Shown: positions 35,253 through 49,161 of the stretch, in pieces
How the letters are laid out: the number at the start of each line of letters is the position of its first letter
Position numbering within the stretch: the stretch's first letter is position 1
Position numbers and translations under genes: made by a program
Assembly: GCF_020736845.1 (NCBI RefSeq)
Contig: NZ_JAFFQR010000079.1
Location: 62,852-126,851 of the forward strand
Direction: 5' to 3'
Source of the DNA: Paenibacillus farraposensis
GTDB taxonomy: Bacteria > Bacillota > Bacilli > Paenibacillales > Paenibacillaceae
DNA length: 64,000 nt
The notes under the pieces: generated by a model
Told to the model about the DNA's origin: nothing
Database searches by the model: none
The model's input: the letters and a program-made list of their open reading frames with translations, nothing else

Positions 35253-37012
35253 TGGATAAAGCATGGTTTGAATTAAAGGGCATTCGGCCAGTCATGTTGC
35301 TGCTGGCCGCCCTTTCCCTTTTGCAGGGGGTTGCGGTGACTGCACAAGCGACCTTTTTGGCAAAAGCAGTGACGATTTTATTTGAAAAAAATCCGCTGGT
35401 GATGGCCTGGCCATCACTGGCGTTGTTTTTTGCGGCTTTTGCAGCGAGGCATACGGTGATTTGGCTGCAACGCCGGACAGCAGGCCGTTTTGCCGAAGCA
35501 TCAGGCGCTTCCTTGCGGGAGCGTCTGCTTGCGCGTTTGTTCGAGCATGGTCCGGGCTTTGCTGCGAAGGAAGGCAGCGGCAAGCTCGTAACGCTGGCGC
35601 TGGACGGCGTGGACCGTTTTCGCACGTATTTGGAGCTGTCCATCCCTCGGATGATAGACATGCTGGCCGTAACTTTACTTGTGCTTGTATATGTTTTCAC
35701 ATTGGATATCATTTCAGGCGTCATCTTGACGACTACGATGCCGATTCTGGTGGGCTTCTTTATTTTACTCGGCTTGGCGGCGCAAAAGCAGGCGGGCAAG
35801 CAGTGGCGTTCCTATCGTCTGCTGTCGCATCATTTTACGGATTCGCTGCGCGGGCTGCAGACTTTACGGTTTTTGGGCCGCAGTCGAGAGCATGGGGAAA
35901 CCGTCGGGAAGGTCAGCGACCAATACCGGGCGGCCACGATGCGTACGCTGCGGGTTGCGTTTCTTTCCTCGTTTGCTCTCGACTTTTTTAGTATGCTGTC
36001 CGTCGCTTTTGTGGCGGTGGGCTTGGGGCTGCGCCTGATTAGCGGATCGGTGGGCCTGGAGGCAGCACTGATGGTGCTCATCCTGGCCCCGGATTATTTT
36101 ATGCCGATCCGTCAGCTCGGATCGGATTATCACGCCTCGCTGGATGGCAAGGAGGCTTGGGGAGCGATGCGCTCGGTTCTCCGCGCAGAGGATGAAGCAG
36201 CCGGTTCCCCCATACAAGTCGCTGCTCCCCATGCTAATCCGGAAGGCCGGGGTGGGGCGAAGTTTGTCGGCTCGGCCATCACAGGCCAGGGAATTTTGAG
36301 GCTGTCGGATGTGTGCCTCCTGAATGAGGACGGCTCCATGAGGCTTGACCATGTATCTGCCAGTATCGAACCGCACGTGAACATGATCGGCATTGTAGGA
36401 GCCAGTGGTGCAGGCAAAACAACGCTGCTCAGTCTGCTTGGCGGCTTTGCCAATCCGGCTTCGGGCGAGCTGAGCCTGAATGGATGCCGGCTAGCCGGGG
36501 ATGCCAAAGCCGAATGGCAGCGGCACATTGCCTATATTCCGCAGCATCCCTACCTGTTCAGCGCTTCTTTGGCTGATAATATCCGCTACTATGAACCGGG
36601 GGCATCCAACGAGCAGGTAGAATGGGCGATTGATGCGGTAGGACTTCGCGAGCTGGTGATTGGACTTCCTGGCGGACTGGATGAGCCTATTGGTGAAGCA
36701 GGCCGGACGCTGAGCGGAGGACAGGCGCAGCGGATTGCCTTGGCACGCGCATTGCTGAGCCATCGCCCGGTCATTTTATTGGATGAGCCAACCGCCCAAC
36801 TGGATATTGAGACAGAATGGGAGCTGAAGCAGACGATTTTGTCTGTTTTGCAGCATAAGAGAATGTTTCTCGCAACCCATCGGCTCCATTGGATGCCGGA
36901 TATGGATTGTGTCTGGATGATGCATCAAGGCCGTCTGGAGGAAGTAGGCTCTCATCAGCAATTGGTTTCCCGTAAAGGAAGATATTACAGACTGCTGACA
37001 GGAATAACGTAA
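35252..37012 (+). CDS. cydC: ABC exporter subunit for cytochrome bd assembly, first half
   Basis: 586-residue half-transporter: N-terminal six-helix membrane domain, C-terminal ATPase with Walker A GASGAGKTTLL, signature LSGGQAQR and Walker B VILLDEPTAQLD. In other bacteria CydDC exports cysteine and glutathione and is needed to assemble cytochrome bd. Named by Bacillus order (cydC before cydD). It starts on the stop of cydB and pairs with the next gene. Confidence 0.92.
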   Translation: MDKAWFELKGIRPVMLLLAALSLLQGVAVTAQATFLAKAVTILFEKNPLVMAWPSLALFFAAFAARHTVIWLQRRTAGRFAEASGASLRERLLARLFEHGPGFAAKEGSGKLVTLALDGVDRFRTYLELSIPRMIDMLAVTLLVLVYVFTLDIISGVILTTTMPILVGFFILLGLAAQKQAGKQWRSYRLLSHHFTDSLRGLQTLRFLGRSREHGETVGKVSDQYRAATMRTLRVAFLSSFALDFFSMLSVAFVAVGLGLRLISGSVGLEAALMVLILAPDYFMPIRQLGSDYHASLDGKEAWGAMRSVLRAEDEAAGSPIQVAAPHANPEGRGGAKFVGSAITGQGILRLSDVCLLNEDGSMRLDHVSASIEPHVNMIGIVGASGAGKTTLLSLLGGFANPASGELSLNGCRLAGDAKAEWQRHIAYIPQHPYLFSASLADNIRYYEPGASNEQVEWAIDAVGLRELVIGLPGGLDEPIGEAGRTLSGGQAQRIALARALLSHRPVILLDEPTAQLDIETEWELKQTILSVLQHKRMFLATHRLHWMPDMDCVWMMHQGRLEEVGSHQQLVSRKGRYYRLLTGIT

Positions 37013-37028
37013 GAAGGGGGCGAACGAT

Positions 37029-38870
37029 ATGAGAGTGGTGGACAATAGCGGCCAAAGCTGGTTTTTGTCTTATTTGAGACAATATTTTTGGGCCTTTCTG
37101 GCGGCGGCGCTTTTGGGTGCATTGGCGATCGGCTGTGCAGGTGCGCTGCTCTTTGCGTCCGGTCATCTGATCACCCGTTCGGCTTTAAAACCGGAAAATA
37201 TATTAATGGTGTATGTACCGATCGTGCTTGTGCGGACATTCGGTTTTAGTAAAGCCGTCATTCAATATCTGGAGCGTCTGGTTGGGCATGACGCCGCGCT
37301 GCGCCTTGTGTCCCGTATGCGGGTACGGCTCTACCGGGCCGTGGAACCGCAGGCGCTAATGATCCGCAGTAAATTTCGTACAGGAGATTTGTTGGGATTG
37401 CTGGCGGAAGATATTGATCAGCTTCAAAATATTTATTTGAAGCTGGTTCTGCCTGCCTTATCGGCGCTGCTGATCTATGCGGCAGGCATCTCGGCGCTTG
37501 GATGGATGGACGGAACTTTTGCGCTGCTGATGGGGCTGTATTGCGGCTATTTGCTTGTGATCGCCCCGGCCATCTCGCTGTGGACCTCGCTCGCCCAACG
37601 GCGCACGTTCAAGCAGGAACGAAGCAAAGCCTATCAGGAACTGACCGATGCTTTGTTCGGCATGAGTGATCTGGTGCTAAGCGGGCGGACTGAACATTTT
37701 CTCGCTTCTTTTGCAGGGCAGCAAAGCAAGGCCACCGCAGTGGAAAGCTCGCTTCGGCGCAGAGAGTGGCGCGCTCACTGGACGGCACAATGCGTTGTAG
37801 GCGGCGGAATTGTGATCATGACGGTATGGGCCGGAGGATGGGTAGCACAAAATCACCTCGAACCTACATGGCTGGCCTCCTTTGCCCTGGTGGCTTTTCC
37901 GCTGCTGGATGCCTTTGTCCGGGCCGGAGAAGCGGTGGTTCATGCACCGGAGTATCAGGATTCACTGCGGCGATTGAAGGAATCGGAAAAAAATACGCAT
38001 ATACCCGCTGCACCGGCAGTGTCACCGCCTGCGATTTTTGTGGATACAGTCCAGCAAGCAATCAGCGGCACACCAGACCCGGCAGGCAGCCAGACTGCTG
38101 CGTGTCGATCGGGGCACACAGGCGAGCTGCTGTTGGACAACGTTAGCTATCGCTATACGGATCAACAGGCCTGGAGTGTGCGCCATATTTCCTTGCATGT
38201 GCCGCAGGGAGGCAATGTTGCGCTGCTTGGCCGCAGCGGTGCAGGCAAATCCACGCTGTTGAATCTCATTCAGGGGGCGCTGCAGCCGAATGAAGGAAGC
38301 GTCACCGTCGCAGGTACACCCGTCTATACCGGTGGAGCATATTCCAGCTTGTTTGCGGTGTTGAACCAGCAACCGTACTTGTTTGATACGACGGTAGCTA
38401 ACAATATTCGGCTGGGACGACCGGATGCTTCGCTGGAGGAGGTGCGTGCGGTAACGGAGCAGGTGGGGCTTGCAGCCCTGATTGATTCTTTGCCGGAGGG
38501 CTACGATACTCGAATGCAGGAAACGGGTCTTCGCTTTTCGGGTGGAGAAAGGCAGCGTATTGCACTGGCACGGATATTGCTTCAAAATCACCCGATTATT
38601 TTATTGGATGAGCCCACGGTCGGGCTTGACCCGCTGACAGAGCATGAACTCATGCAGACTATATTTCATGTGCTGAAGGGCAAAACACTGATCTGGATCA
38701 CCCACCATCTGACGGGAATGGAGCATATGGACGAAGTGATCTTTATGGAAAAAGGCGTCATTTCCATGCGAGGCAGTCATGAGCAGCTGTGGCAGGAGCA
38801 GCCGCGATACCGTAACCTGTATGAGCTGGATCATCCGCTTCTGGACACTCGGAGCGCTCTAGACCACTGA
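37029..38870 (+). CDS. cydD: ABC exporter subunit for cytochrome bd assembly, second half
   Basis: 613-residue half-transporter forming the heterodimer with the preceding protein. The membrane domain spans about residues 15 to 310. It is followed by a low-complexity linker of about 50 residues (AAPAVSPPAIFVDTVQQAIS and on), longer than in most relatives, then the ATPase: Walker A GRSGAGKSTLL, Q-loop NQQPYLF, signature FSGGERQR, Walker B IILLDEPTVGLD. The ATG follows AAGGGGGCG. It ends the cyd operon; no strong terminator is visible. Confidence 0.92.
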   Translation: MRVVDNSGQSWFLSYLRQYFWAFLAAALLGALAIGCAGALLFASGHLITRSALKPENILMVYVPIVLVRTFGFSKAVIQYLERLVGHDAALRLVSRMRVRLYRAVEPQALMIRSKFRTGDLLGLLAEDIDQLQNIYLKLVLPALSALLIYAAGISALGWMDGTFALLMGLYCGYLLVIAPAISLWTSLAQRRTFKQERSKAYQELTDALFGMSDLVLSGRTEHFLASFAGQQSKATAVESSLRRREWRAHWTAQCVVGGGIVIMTVWAGGWVAQNHLEPTWLASFALVAFPLLDAFVRAGEAVVHAPEYQDSLRRLKESEKNTHIPAAPAVSPPAIFVDTVQQAISGTPDPAGSQTAACRSGHTGELLLDNVSYRYTDQQAWSVRHISLHVPQGGNVALLGRSGAGKSTLLNLIQGALQPNEGSVTVAGTPVYTGGAYSSLFAVLNQQPYLFDTTVANNIRLGRPDASLEEVRAVTEQVGLAALIDSLPEGYDTRMQETGLRFSGGERQRIALARILLQNHPIILLDEPTVGLDPLTEHELMQTIFHVLKGKTLIWITHHLTGMEHMDEVIFMEKGVISMRGSHEQLWQEQPRYRNLYELDHPLLDTRSALDH

Positions 38871-39014
38871 TTTGCATGGCCCTGATTCTTTTTATTTTTT
38901 TACACGATGTTCAGAATTTAGCTTGCATGATTATTTTAAATTTGGATTCATTTTTATATACTGTTTGAGTTGATACGTCACATGCAGGCAATGAACAGGA
39001 AGGAGCTGAAAGAA

Positions 39015-39431
39015 ATGAAAACATGGATCTCCAAATATTGGCACTTGATGCTCATTGGTTTTATCGCGCTGATCGTTGGCGGGGGCGTCTTGTTTTATTT
39101 TCAGGGGAGTGTGTCGTCGTTTCCGGCCAGTCAACCTCAGCGGGCTCAGGAAGAGCCTGACAAAAATCAATACGAGATTGTTACCGTGGGTGTACAAGGG
39201 GACGGCTTTTATCCTAAAAATATTGAAGTGAAGGCCGGCGTCCCGACAAAAATAAATTTTAAGAAAATGACATCCTTTACTTGCATAGATGAAGTACAGT
39301 CGTTGAAGACAGGAATGGACGTTTTTTTGGACCACGAAAACAACTATTATACCGTCAAGGACCTGAAACCGGGGGCATATGAGTACAATTGCGGCATGTA
39401 TATGTATTATGGCACGATTACGGTAAAATAG
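39015..39431 (+). CDS. Membrane-anchored cupredoxin-like protein
   Basis: 138 residues. One N-terminal membrane segment (LMLIGFIALIVGGGVLFYF) and a Pro/Gln/Glu-rich spacer precede a cupredoxin-like beta domain (EIVTVGVQGDGFYPKNIEVK to the end). The usual copper-ligand loop is represented by YNCGMYMYYG, which has a cysteine and two methionines but no evident ligand histidine beside it; another cysteine is in SFTCIDEV. It could bind copper outside the membrane, perhaps helping an oxidase. The ATG at 39015 follows AGGAAGGAG; upstream in-frame starts lack one. Its own transcript unit is likely. Confidence 0.75.
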   Translation: MKTWISKYWHLMLIGFIALIVGGGVLFYFQGSVSSFPASQPQRAQEEPDKNQYEIVTVGVQGDGFYPKNIEVKAGVPTKINFKKMTSFTCIDEVQSLKTGMDVFLDHENNYYTVKDLKPGAYEYNCGMYMYYGTITVK

Positions 39432-39437
39432 ATCAAT

Positions 39438-39478
39438 AATAGCTTTCCAGCACATTGGTGCCGGAGGCTATTTTTTAT
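39438..39478 (+). terminator. Terminator after cupredoxin-like gene
   Basis: AATAGCTTTCC pairs with GGAGGCTATT (one bulge), followed by six T. Confidence 0.75.
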
Positions 39479-39580
39479 GTTGAAAGCCATACGATCGGCG
39501 CCGAAGAAGCGCTCAAGTGGTTTAAGGAAGCCGGATTTCAAGTGAGGATGGCAAAGTCATGCAAAACGGGAAACCGTTAG
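39478..39580 (+). pseudogene. Short coding-like remnant
   Basis: A frame reading VESHTIGAEEALKWFKEAGF and on to a TAG near 39578-39580 has the look of a real protein fragment (amphipathic helix), but has no start, no ribosome site and no identified family. It directly precedes the dispersed repeat. Confidence 0.35.
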
Positions 39581-39589
39581 CTTAAAACT

Positions 39590-39637
39590 GAAATCCGGGG
39601 GCAACAGTGGTGGGAAGTACTATCCGCATGCGTAGCG
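39590..39637. repeat. Dispersed non-coding repeat, copy 2
   Basis: Core begins GAAATCCGGGGGCAACAG and ends GCGTAGCG, matching copy 1 at 28064-28111 in both blocks with a more variable middle. Bases 39638-39783 otherwise show only the ribosome site of the permease gene. Confidence 0.5.
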
Positions 39638-39783
39638 GGACTCATCGTAGCGGCACCCATGTAATTCTAATCCACCCCCAAATATATCTAATTTTGAACT
39701 GATTTTTCTCCTAATTCGTCGGGTATCGGCTTTTGATCCGGCAGAGTATGATAATAGTAACTACATACAAGGAGGAGCTTGAT

Positions 39784-40800
39784 ATGGAATCTTCGCCTGA
39801 AACCGCCTCCAATAATGCGAATGCTACGATTCCCGGTTCCATCCGGGGCAGACCGCGTAAGCCTCGCAGGACAAAGCCCGGGCGCAGCCAAAAAGGCTTG
39901 TGGGATAGTGTGAGGCAGCAAAAATATCTTTATTTTATGTCCATCCCTTTCGTCATCTGGGTGTTTATTTTCAGTTATCTTCCGCTGTGGGGCTGGACGA
40001 TGGCCTTTCAAAATTATAAGCCTGCCAAATCCCTTTTAGAACAGAAATGGGTAGGGTTCGACAACTTTATTGAGCTTTTTCAGGATGAACGATTTTATCT
40101 GGTATTACGCAACACGCTGGCGATGAGCCTGATGGGCATTGTGTTTGGCTTTGTTGTACCGATTTTTTTTGCGATTTTGTTAAATGAGCTGAGGGGAATG
40201 ATGTTCAAGCGCTTCGTGCAGACGGTATCTTACCTTCCGCACTTTGTATCCTGGGTAGTGGTTGCCGGATTGGTTACCAAGTTGCTGTCCATTGACGGGG
40301 GGATTGTTAACGATATTTTGATAGCGCTTCATATTGTGGATGAGCCGATTCAATTCATGGCAAAAGGGAGCTGGTTCTGGTACATTGTAACCGCTTCCGA
40401 CATATGGAAAGAGACGGGCTGGAATACCATTATTTATTTGGCCGCCATTACCGGAATTGATCAGGAACAGTATGAAGCTTCGCGCGTAGATGGTGCGAGC
40501 CGCTGGAGACAGATATGGCATATTACATTGCCGGGTATCCGCTCGACGATTGCTGTCCTATTTATTATGGCGATTGGACATTTGGTCAGCAACGGTTTTG
40601 AAAAGCAATTTTTGCTCGGCAACAGTCTGGTAACGGATTATTCCGAGGTGCTGGATTTGTATGCACTGAATTACGGGATTAATTTGGGCCGCTTCTCTTA
40701 CGGGACGGCGATTGGTATTTTCAACTCGCTGGTTAGCATTCTGTTGCTATTTACAGCAAACGGCATATTCAAGAAACTGACCAAAGAAAGCATCATGTAG
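39784..40800 (+). CDS. Carbohydrate ABC permease, LplB type
   Basis: First membrane subunit of a CUT1-like importer, 338 residues, about six membrane segments after a basic N-terminal tail of about 40 residues. The EAA loop reads EQYEASRVDGASRWRQIWHI. FVIWVFIFSYLPLWGWTMAF is typical of the LplB/YtcP branch, which imports oligosaccharides. The ATG at 39784 follows AAGGAGGAGC; upstream ATGs in frame lack one. It is the first gene of a five-gene glycan-use unit. Confidence 0.92.
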   Translation: MESSPETASNNANATIPGSIRGRPRKPRRTKPGRSQKGLWDSVRQQKYLYFMSIPFVIWVFIFSYLPLWGWTMAFQNYKPAKSLLEQKWVGFDNFIELFQDERFYLVLRNTLAMSLMGIVFGFVVPIFFAILLNELRGMMFKRFVQTVSYLPHFVSWVVVAGLVTKLLSIDGGIVNDILIALHIVDEPIQFMAKGSWFWYIVTASDIWKETGWNTIIYLAAITGIDQEQYEASRVDGASRWRQIWHITLPGIRSTIAVLFIMAIGHLVSNGFEKQFLLGNSLVTDYSEVLDLYALNYGINLGRFSYGTAIGIFNSLVSILLLFTANGIFKKLTKESIM

Positions 40801-40814
40801 GGGGGAGAGGCGAA

Positions 40815-41717
40815 ATGACAACCAGGGCTTTTAACGCAACCCGGTCAGAAAAGGTATTTGATCTGTTCAACTATATCCTTATGGCTCTAATCGTGGTAGT
40901 GACGCTGTATCCCTTTCTGAACGTACTGGCGATTTCCTTGAACAATTCGACGGACACAGTTCGTGGCGGCATTTATATATGGCCCCGCCAATTTACACTC
41001 GAAAATTACAAGACGATTTTCCAATACGATGGCCTCCTTCAAGGGATGCAGGTATCGATTTTACGTACAGTGGTCGGAACGGTGCTGGGACTCATATGTG
41101 CATCCATGCTTGCATTTACACTGAGTCGGGTCGATTTCCGCGCCCGCAAGTTGATTTCCACGTTTCTGGCCTTAACGATGTATTTTTCCGGCGGGATGGT
41201 ACCGGTGTTTATTTTGATGCGTGATTTGCATTTGCTGGGTACGTTCTGGGTGTATATTTTCCCGACGTTGATTAGCGCGTTTAACGTGTTCGTCATTCGC
41301 TCTTTTATGGATGGTTTGCCGTATGCGCTGCAGGAGTCTGCCAAGCTGGACGGGGCGAGTGATTTTACAATTTACTGGAGAATCATTTTGCCGCTGTGCA
41401 AGCCTGTGCTGGCGACAATTGCTCTCTTTTTGGCGGTGAATCAATGGAACGCGTGGTTCGATACGTATTTATACAACGGAACAGCCCCGCAATGGACGAC
41501 ACTGCAATACGAGCTGATGAAGGTGCTGCAAAGTACACAGCAAGGCGGTTCGAGCATGACAAACAGCAATGATATGGCGAAGCAAATAGCACAGATTTCG
41601 CCGGAATCCATCAAAATGGCAATCACGATTACAGTTACACTTCCTATCCTGTTCGTATATCCGTTCCTGCAAAAGTACTTTGTAGGCGGCATGACGCTGG
41701 GCGCTGTGAAATCATAA
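40815..41717 (+). CDS. Carbohydrate ABC permease, LplC type
   Basis: Second membrane subunit, 300 residues, six membrane segments. The EAA loop reads ESAKLDGASDFTIYWRIILP, and the C-terminal FVYPFLQKYFVGGMTLGAVK is the family's usual end. The start follows GGGGGGAGAGG, 14 bases after the first permease. The ATPase is not encoded here; such importers commonly share an MsmX-type ATPase. Confidence 0.93.
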   Translation: MTTRAFNATRSEKVFDLFNYILMALIVVVTLYPFLNVLAISLNNSTDTVRGGIYIWPRQFTLENYKTIFQYDGLLQGMQVSILRTVVGTVLGLICASMLAFTLSRVDFRARKLISTFLALTMYFSGGMVPVFILMRDLHLLGTFWVYIFPTLISAFNVFVIRSFMDGLPYALQESAKLDGASDFTIYWRIILPLCKPVLATIALFLAVNQWNAWFDTYLYNGTAPQWTTLQYELMKVLQSTQQGGSSMTNSNDMAKQIAQISPESIKMAITITVTLPILFVYPFLQKYFVGGMTLGAVKS

Positions 41718-41815
41718 TAGTGACCATCATAAAAGTCGGATTCCCGGCGCTAACAGTAATTGCAGTACCTATTTTGCAGGCTAGTTGATCATTAAAAATA
41801 CAGGAGGTCTGGAAC

Positions 41816-43510
41816 ATGAAAAAACACTGGTCCAGATTTGCACTCATTCCCCTGCTTGCGGTGTCACTTGCTGCGCTGGCAGGCTGTGGCGGGAGCCAAA
41901 ACGCGGCAAAGGAAGGCTCATCCAGCGGAGCCGATCCGATTACGTTCACTTTCTTTGGAGCCGATCCGAGTCCGCAATGGAACGGTATGAAGGATGAAAT
42001 AGGCAGGGAAATTACAAAGCGAACGGGAGTAACCCTGAATGCTGAATTTGATGTCAGCGGCAGGGGCGGTGATGATCGCATTGCTTTGATGGCAGCGAGT
42101 GGAGAGTACCCGGACCTGGTGTCTGCCAAAGCCAATATTAGCAAGCTGGTGGACGCCGGAGCCATGATTGATCTAACCGATCTGATCAATGAGCATGCGC
42201 CGAATCTCAAAAAGCTGTACGGTCCCTATATGGATCGGCTGAAATACAGCAACAAGGATCAGGGCATCTATGCCATCCCAACGTATGCAGGGGTGGGTCA
42301 GAAGAGTTTTGATGCGACGGGGGGATTCGAAATCCAGCATAGGGTACTTAAGGAGCTGGGGTATCCGAAGGTAAGAACGCTACAGGATTTTGAAAACGTA
42401 CTCAAGACCTATGCAGCCAAGCATCCGACCATTGATGGCCAAAAAACAATTCCGCTCACACTGGATGCAGACGACTGGAGAATCATGATTACGGTCACGA
42501 ATCCTGCCTTCCAGACGACCGGAGCGTCAGACGATGGTGAATATTTTATCGATCCCAAAACGTTTGAAGCGAAGCTTCATTATAAACGTCCGGAGGAAAA
42601 GGAATATTTCCGCTGGTTGAACCACATGTACAATGAAGGGCTGCTGGATAAGAGCTCATTTGTGCAAAAAAGCGACCAGTACAAATCCAAAATTGCCAGC
42701 GGTCGCGTCCTTGGTCTGATTGACCAGGAATGGGGTTACCAGGATGCAGAAAATGCGTTAAAAGCGTCAGGCAAGGCCGATGCCAGCTTTGCCCATTTTC
42801 CAGTAATGCTTTCGGAGCAATATAAGGATCATTCCTTTCAGGATGTGGGTTTTATGTCCGGCTACGGTGTCGGCATAACCGAGAGCTGCAAGGACCCAGT
42901 GCGGGCCATCAAGTTCCTTGATTATTTGGCCTCCGATGAAGGACAGGTGCTGGTGAACTGGGGAATCGAAGGCAAGCATTATGAGATCAAAGATGGAAAA
43001 CGCATCATCCCAGCGGATATATTGGAACAAAAAACAAATAATGCTACCAGCTTCAGTAAGGAGAGCGGGGTAGACCTGTATACATTAATCAGCGGACACT
43101 ATGGTGATGGTGTAAAGGACCCTACGGGCAACTATTACACGACCAAATTCCCTGAACAAATTATCGCAAGCTATTCGGAGCCGGAAAAGGAGTCACTCAA
43201 GGCGTATGGCGTCAAAACGTGGAAGGAGCTGTTCCCGGGCGAGAAAGAATTTGAAGTGAAGCCATGGGGCGCCGCCTATAATCTGACGACGGATAATGAA
43301 TCCAACTATAATGTTACGCTCAAAAAAACGACGGATATTATCCGCAAGCGCATACCTGAGGCTATCTTGGCACCTGTCTCCATTTTTGACACCGTGTATG
43401 ACAACATGATCAAAGAGCTGGATGCGGCCGGTGCTGTACAAATGGAACAGCAATACACGCAATTGGTGAAGGACCGGGTAGAGTTATGGAGCGGCAAGGC
43501 TCCGAAATAA
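41816..43510 (+). CDS. Extracellular carbohydrate-binding lipoprotein, LplA type
   Basis: 564-residue family 1 solute-binding protein that would capture oligosaccharide outside the cell for the two permeases. A lipoprotein signal peptide ends at LAGC near residue 23. The mature protein begins with a Ser/Gly-rich tether and then [20 protein letters not shown]. The body, including [17 protein letters not shown] and [20 protein letters not shown], fits the LplA/YtcQ group. The start follows AGGAGGTC. Ligand is inferred from the downstream fucosidase-family and glucosidase genes. Confidence 0.92.
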   Translation: MKKHWSRFALIPLLAVSLAALAGCGGSQNAAKEGSSSGADPITFTFFGADPSPQWNGMKDEIGREITKRTGVTLNAEFDVSGRGGDDRIALMAASGEYPDLVSAKANISKLVDAGAMIDLTDLINEHAPNLKKLYGPYMDRLKYSNKDQGIYAIPTYAGVGQKSFDATGGFEIQHRVLKELGYPKVRTLQDFENVLKTYAAKHPTIDGQKTIPLTLDADDWRIMITVTNPAFQTTGASDDGEYFIDPKTFEAKLHYKRPEEKEYFRWLNHMYNEGLLDKSSFVQKSDQYKSKIASGRVLGLIDQEWGYQDAENALKASGKADASFAHFPVMLSEQYKDHSFQDVGFMSGYGVGITESCKDPVRAIKFLDYLASDEGQVLVNWGIEGKHYEIKDGKRIIPADILEQKTNNATSFSKESGVDLYTLISGHYGDGVKDPTGNYYTTKFPEQIIASYSEPEKESLKAYGVKTWKELFPGEKEFEVKPWGAAYNLTTDNESNYNVTLKKTTDIIRKRIPEAILAPVSIFDTVYDNMIKELDAAGAVQMEQQYTQLVKDRVELWSGKAPK

Positions 43511-43546
43511 CGGGGCAGCTTAACCTGGCTTTGAATTGCCGAAATT

Positions 43547-43580
43547 ACAGAGCGCTTGTCCTAGGGTCGGCGCTCTGTTT
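43547..43580 (+). terminator. Hairpin between binding protein and GH95 gene
   Basis: ACAGAGCGC (43547-43555) and GCGCTCTGT (43570-43578) form a perfect nine-pair stem with only two or three T after it. It may lower or process the transcript between highly needed transporter genes and the enzymes. Confidence 0.5.
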
Positions 43581-43602
43581 AAGCTCATGGGGAGGGTTTG
43601 CC

Positions 43603-47426
<3,824 letters not shown>

Positions 47427-47566
47427 GAAAAACGGCTTTGCAAATGGTGGAGCCGGGCATGCCTTCACTCCCTTTTGTTTGAATAATTAAAACAGGATAT
47501 GTGCATACTGACAAAAACCTGATGAGGCGTTTGAAACCATTTTTTAGGCCGGGGGGAGTGAAGGAT

Positions 47567-47815
47567 ATGGCTGCGGATTTTAGGAAAACAGGATCAACTG
47601 ATAACCAGATGAGTCGCGTGGTATCTGTAATTGCATGGATCGCCTGCCTTGCAGGTATTATTCTTATTTTATTTGATATAGGAAATTTAAGTGATCGCAA
47701 TATATATTTAATGACAGGTATTGGCTGCGTCGTTGCCGGGATTTTTATTTTTCTCACTGGAAAAGCATTTGTCATTGCCCGTAAGAAGGAAGACCAGGAA
47801 AACGGCCGCAGTTAA
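47567..47815 (+). CDS. Small membrane protein of unknown function
   Basis: 82 residues with two predicted membrane segments (VVSVIAWIACLAGIILILF and YLMTGIGCVVAGIFIFLTG) and charged ends; the C-terminus KKEDQENGRS is cytosolic by the positive-inside rule. No family recognised. The ATG at 47567 is placed eight bases after GGGGGGAG; a GTG at 47501 in the same frame would add 22 residues and has no ribosome site. Confidence 0.7.
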   Translation: MAADFRKTGSTDNQMSRVVSVIAWIACLAGIILILFDIGNLSDRNIYLMTGIGCVVAGIFIFLTGKAFVIARKKEDQENGRS

Positions 47816-48152
47816 TAAAAAAAAATGAAAGAAACTCTCCAATGAAAACAACATCGTGGGTCTTCGATCAGTTGAAACAAAATAACTGTACGGAGCCCCT
47901 CTTTTTGCGTTAATATGGCTTTTTTGCGATATAAAATTATTGTTTTTATGTCATCTTTGTAGTAATAAAGAGTTTTTGATTTTGCAAGAGAAAATTTGTT
48001 TTTAGAGAGGTTTTTCACAAAAAACGGACAAATAATCGACAATTCTGTTAACAATAAAAAATATGGCTGCTTTTCTGCTATCTTATATAGGGGAAACATT
48101 ACAGGAGTTCGTTAGTATTGAGTAATTTACTATTTAAGGAGAGGGGAACAAC
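47816..48152. other. Spacer before qoxA
   Basis: AT-rich. No gene, no convincing terminator and no clear sigma-A promoter recognised; the last 15 bases hold the qoxA ribosome site (GGAGAGGGG). Confidence 0.5.
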
Positions 48153-49136
48153 ATGAACAAAAAACCAAAAGCGATTATTGCGATGGTTTTGACCGTGCTC
48201 ACGGTAGCATTGCTCATTTGGACGTGTTTTTATGCTGGCGGAAAATACGTTGTTTTCGATCCGAAAGGACCCATTGGGCAATCCCAAAAAGAGCTGATCA
48301 TTATTACGACAGCTTTGTCTGCGCTTATAATTGTACCGGTCATGGTTTTGACTTTCTTCATCATTTGGCGCTATCGTGACACAGCAACTAACAAAGTGAA
48401 GTATCAACCCCATTGGGATGACAGCAAAAAGCTGGAGACCGTATGGTGGGCGATTCCAATCATCGTTATTTGCATCATTGCGGTGATTACTGCAAGATAT
48501 ACGTATTTGCTGGAGCCTTCCAAGCCGATCGCAAGCACGCAGAAGCCAGTAACCATTCAAGTTACTTCACTCGATTGGAAATGGCTCTTTATGTATCCGG
48601 AGGAAGGCATTGCGACAGTCAATCAAGTTCACATTCCTAAAGGGGTTCCGGTCCGTTTTGAACTGACTGCCGATGCTCCGATGAACTCGTTCTGGATTCC
48701 GCAACTGGGCGGGCAAATCTACAACATGTCCGGCATGGCTATGAAATTGTACTTGCAGGCTGATCAAGAAGGAACTTACTTCGGCTCGGGTGCCAACTTT
48801 AGCGGTGAGCATTTCGGCAAGATGCGATTTGATGTAGAAGTCCAATCGGATAAAGAGTATAAAAACTGGGTCGCTGACATCAAGAAGCAGTCTAAACCGC
48901 TGACAAAGGACGGCTATCTGGCGCTTGCAAAACCAGGTTTGTCCCATCCTGATGAGTATTCTTCTTTTCCGGACGGATTATTTCAGGAAATCGTAACCAA
49001 GTACGTAGTAGACGGTGTTTCCAAGCCGCATACAGAACATGGTGAAGGAGCGCCGACTAGAGGTTCTTCCAAGTCCGGCACAGAAGATAAAGGTGCAATG
49101 GACATGAGCCATATGAATATGAGTGGACACAACTAA
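48153..49136 (+). CDS. qoxA: aa3-type quinol oxidase subunit II
   Basis: Subunit II of the heme-copper oxidase. 327 residues: N-terminal hydrophobic segment, a second membrane helix pair (IIITTALSALIIVPVMVLTF, VWWAIPIIVICIIAVITARY), then an outward cupredoxin domain. The CuA ligands (Cys-x3-Cys with His and Met) are replaced by GTYFGSGANFSGEHFGKM, so it takes electrons from quinol, not cytochrome c. The C-terminal tail is His/Met-rich (GAMDMSHMNMSGHN). The start follows GGAGAGGGG. First gene of qoxABCD. Confidence 0.94.
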   Translation: MNKKPKAIIAMVLTVLTVALLIWTCFYAGGKYVVFDPKGPIGQSQKELIIITTALSALIIVPVMVLTFFIIWRYRDTATNKVKYQPHWDDSKKLETVWWAIPIIVICIIAVITARYTYLLEPSKPIASTQKPVTIQVTSLDWKWLFMYPEEGIATVNQVHIPKGVPVRFELTADAPMNSFWIPQLGGQIYNMSGMAMKLYLQADQEGTYFGSGANFSGEHFGKMRFDVEVQSDKEYKNWVADIKKQSKPLTKDGYLALAKPGLSHPDEYSSFPDGLFQEIVTKYVVDGVSKPHTEHGEGAPTRGSSKSGTEDKGAMDMSHMNMSGHN

Positions 49137-49161
49137 ATGAATATAGGGAAGGAGGCCCCCA

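Noticed and set aside
47812-48099. 95-codon minus-strand frame in the spacer before qoxA
   Set aside because: AT-rich random frame, no ribosome site, no family features.
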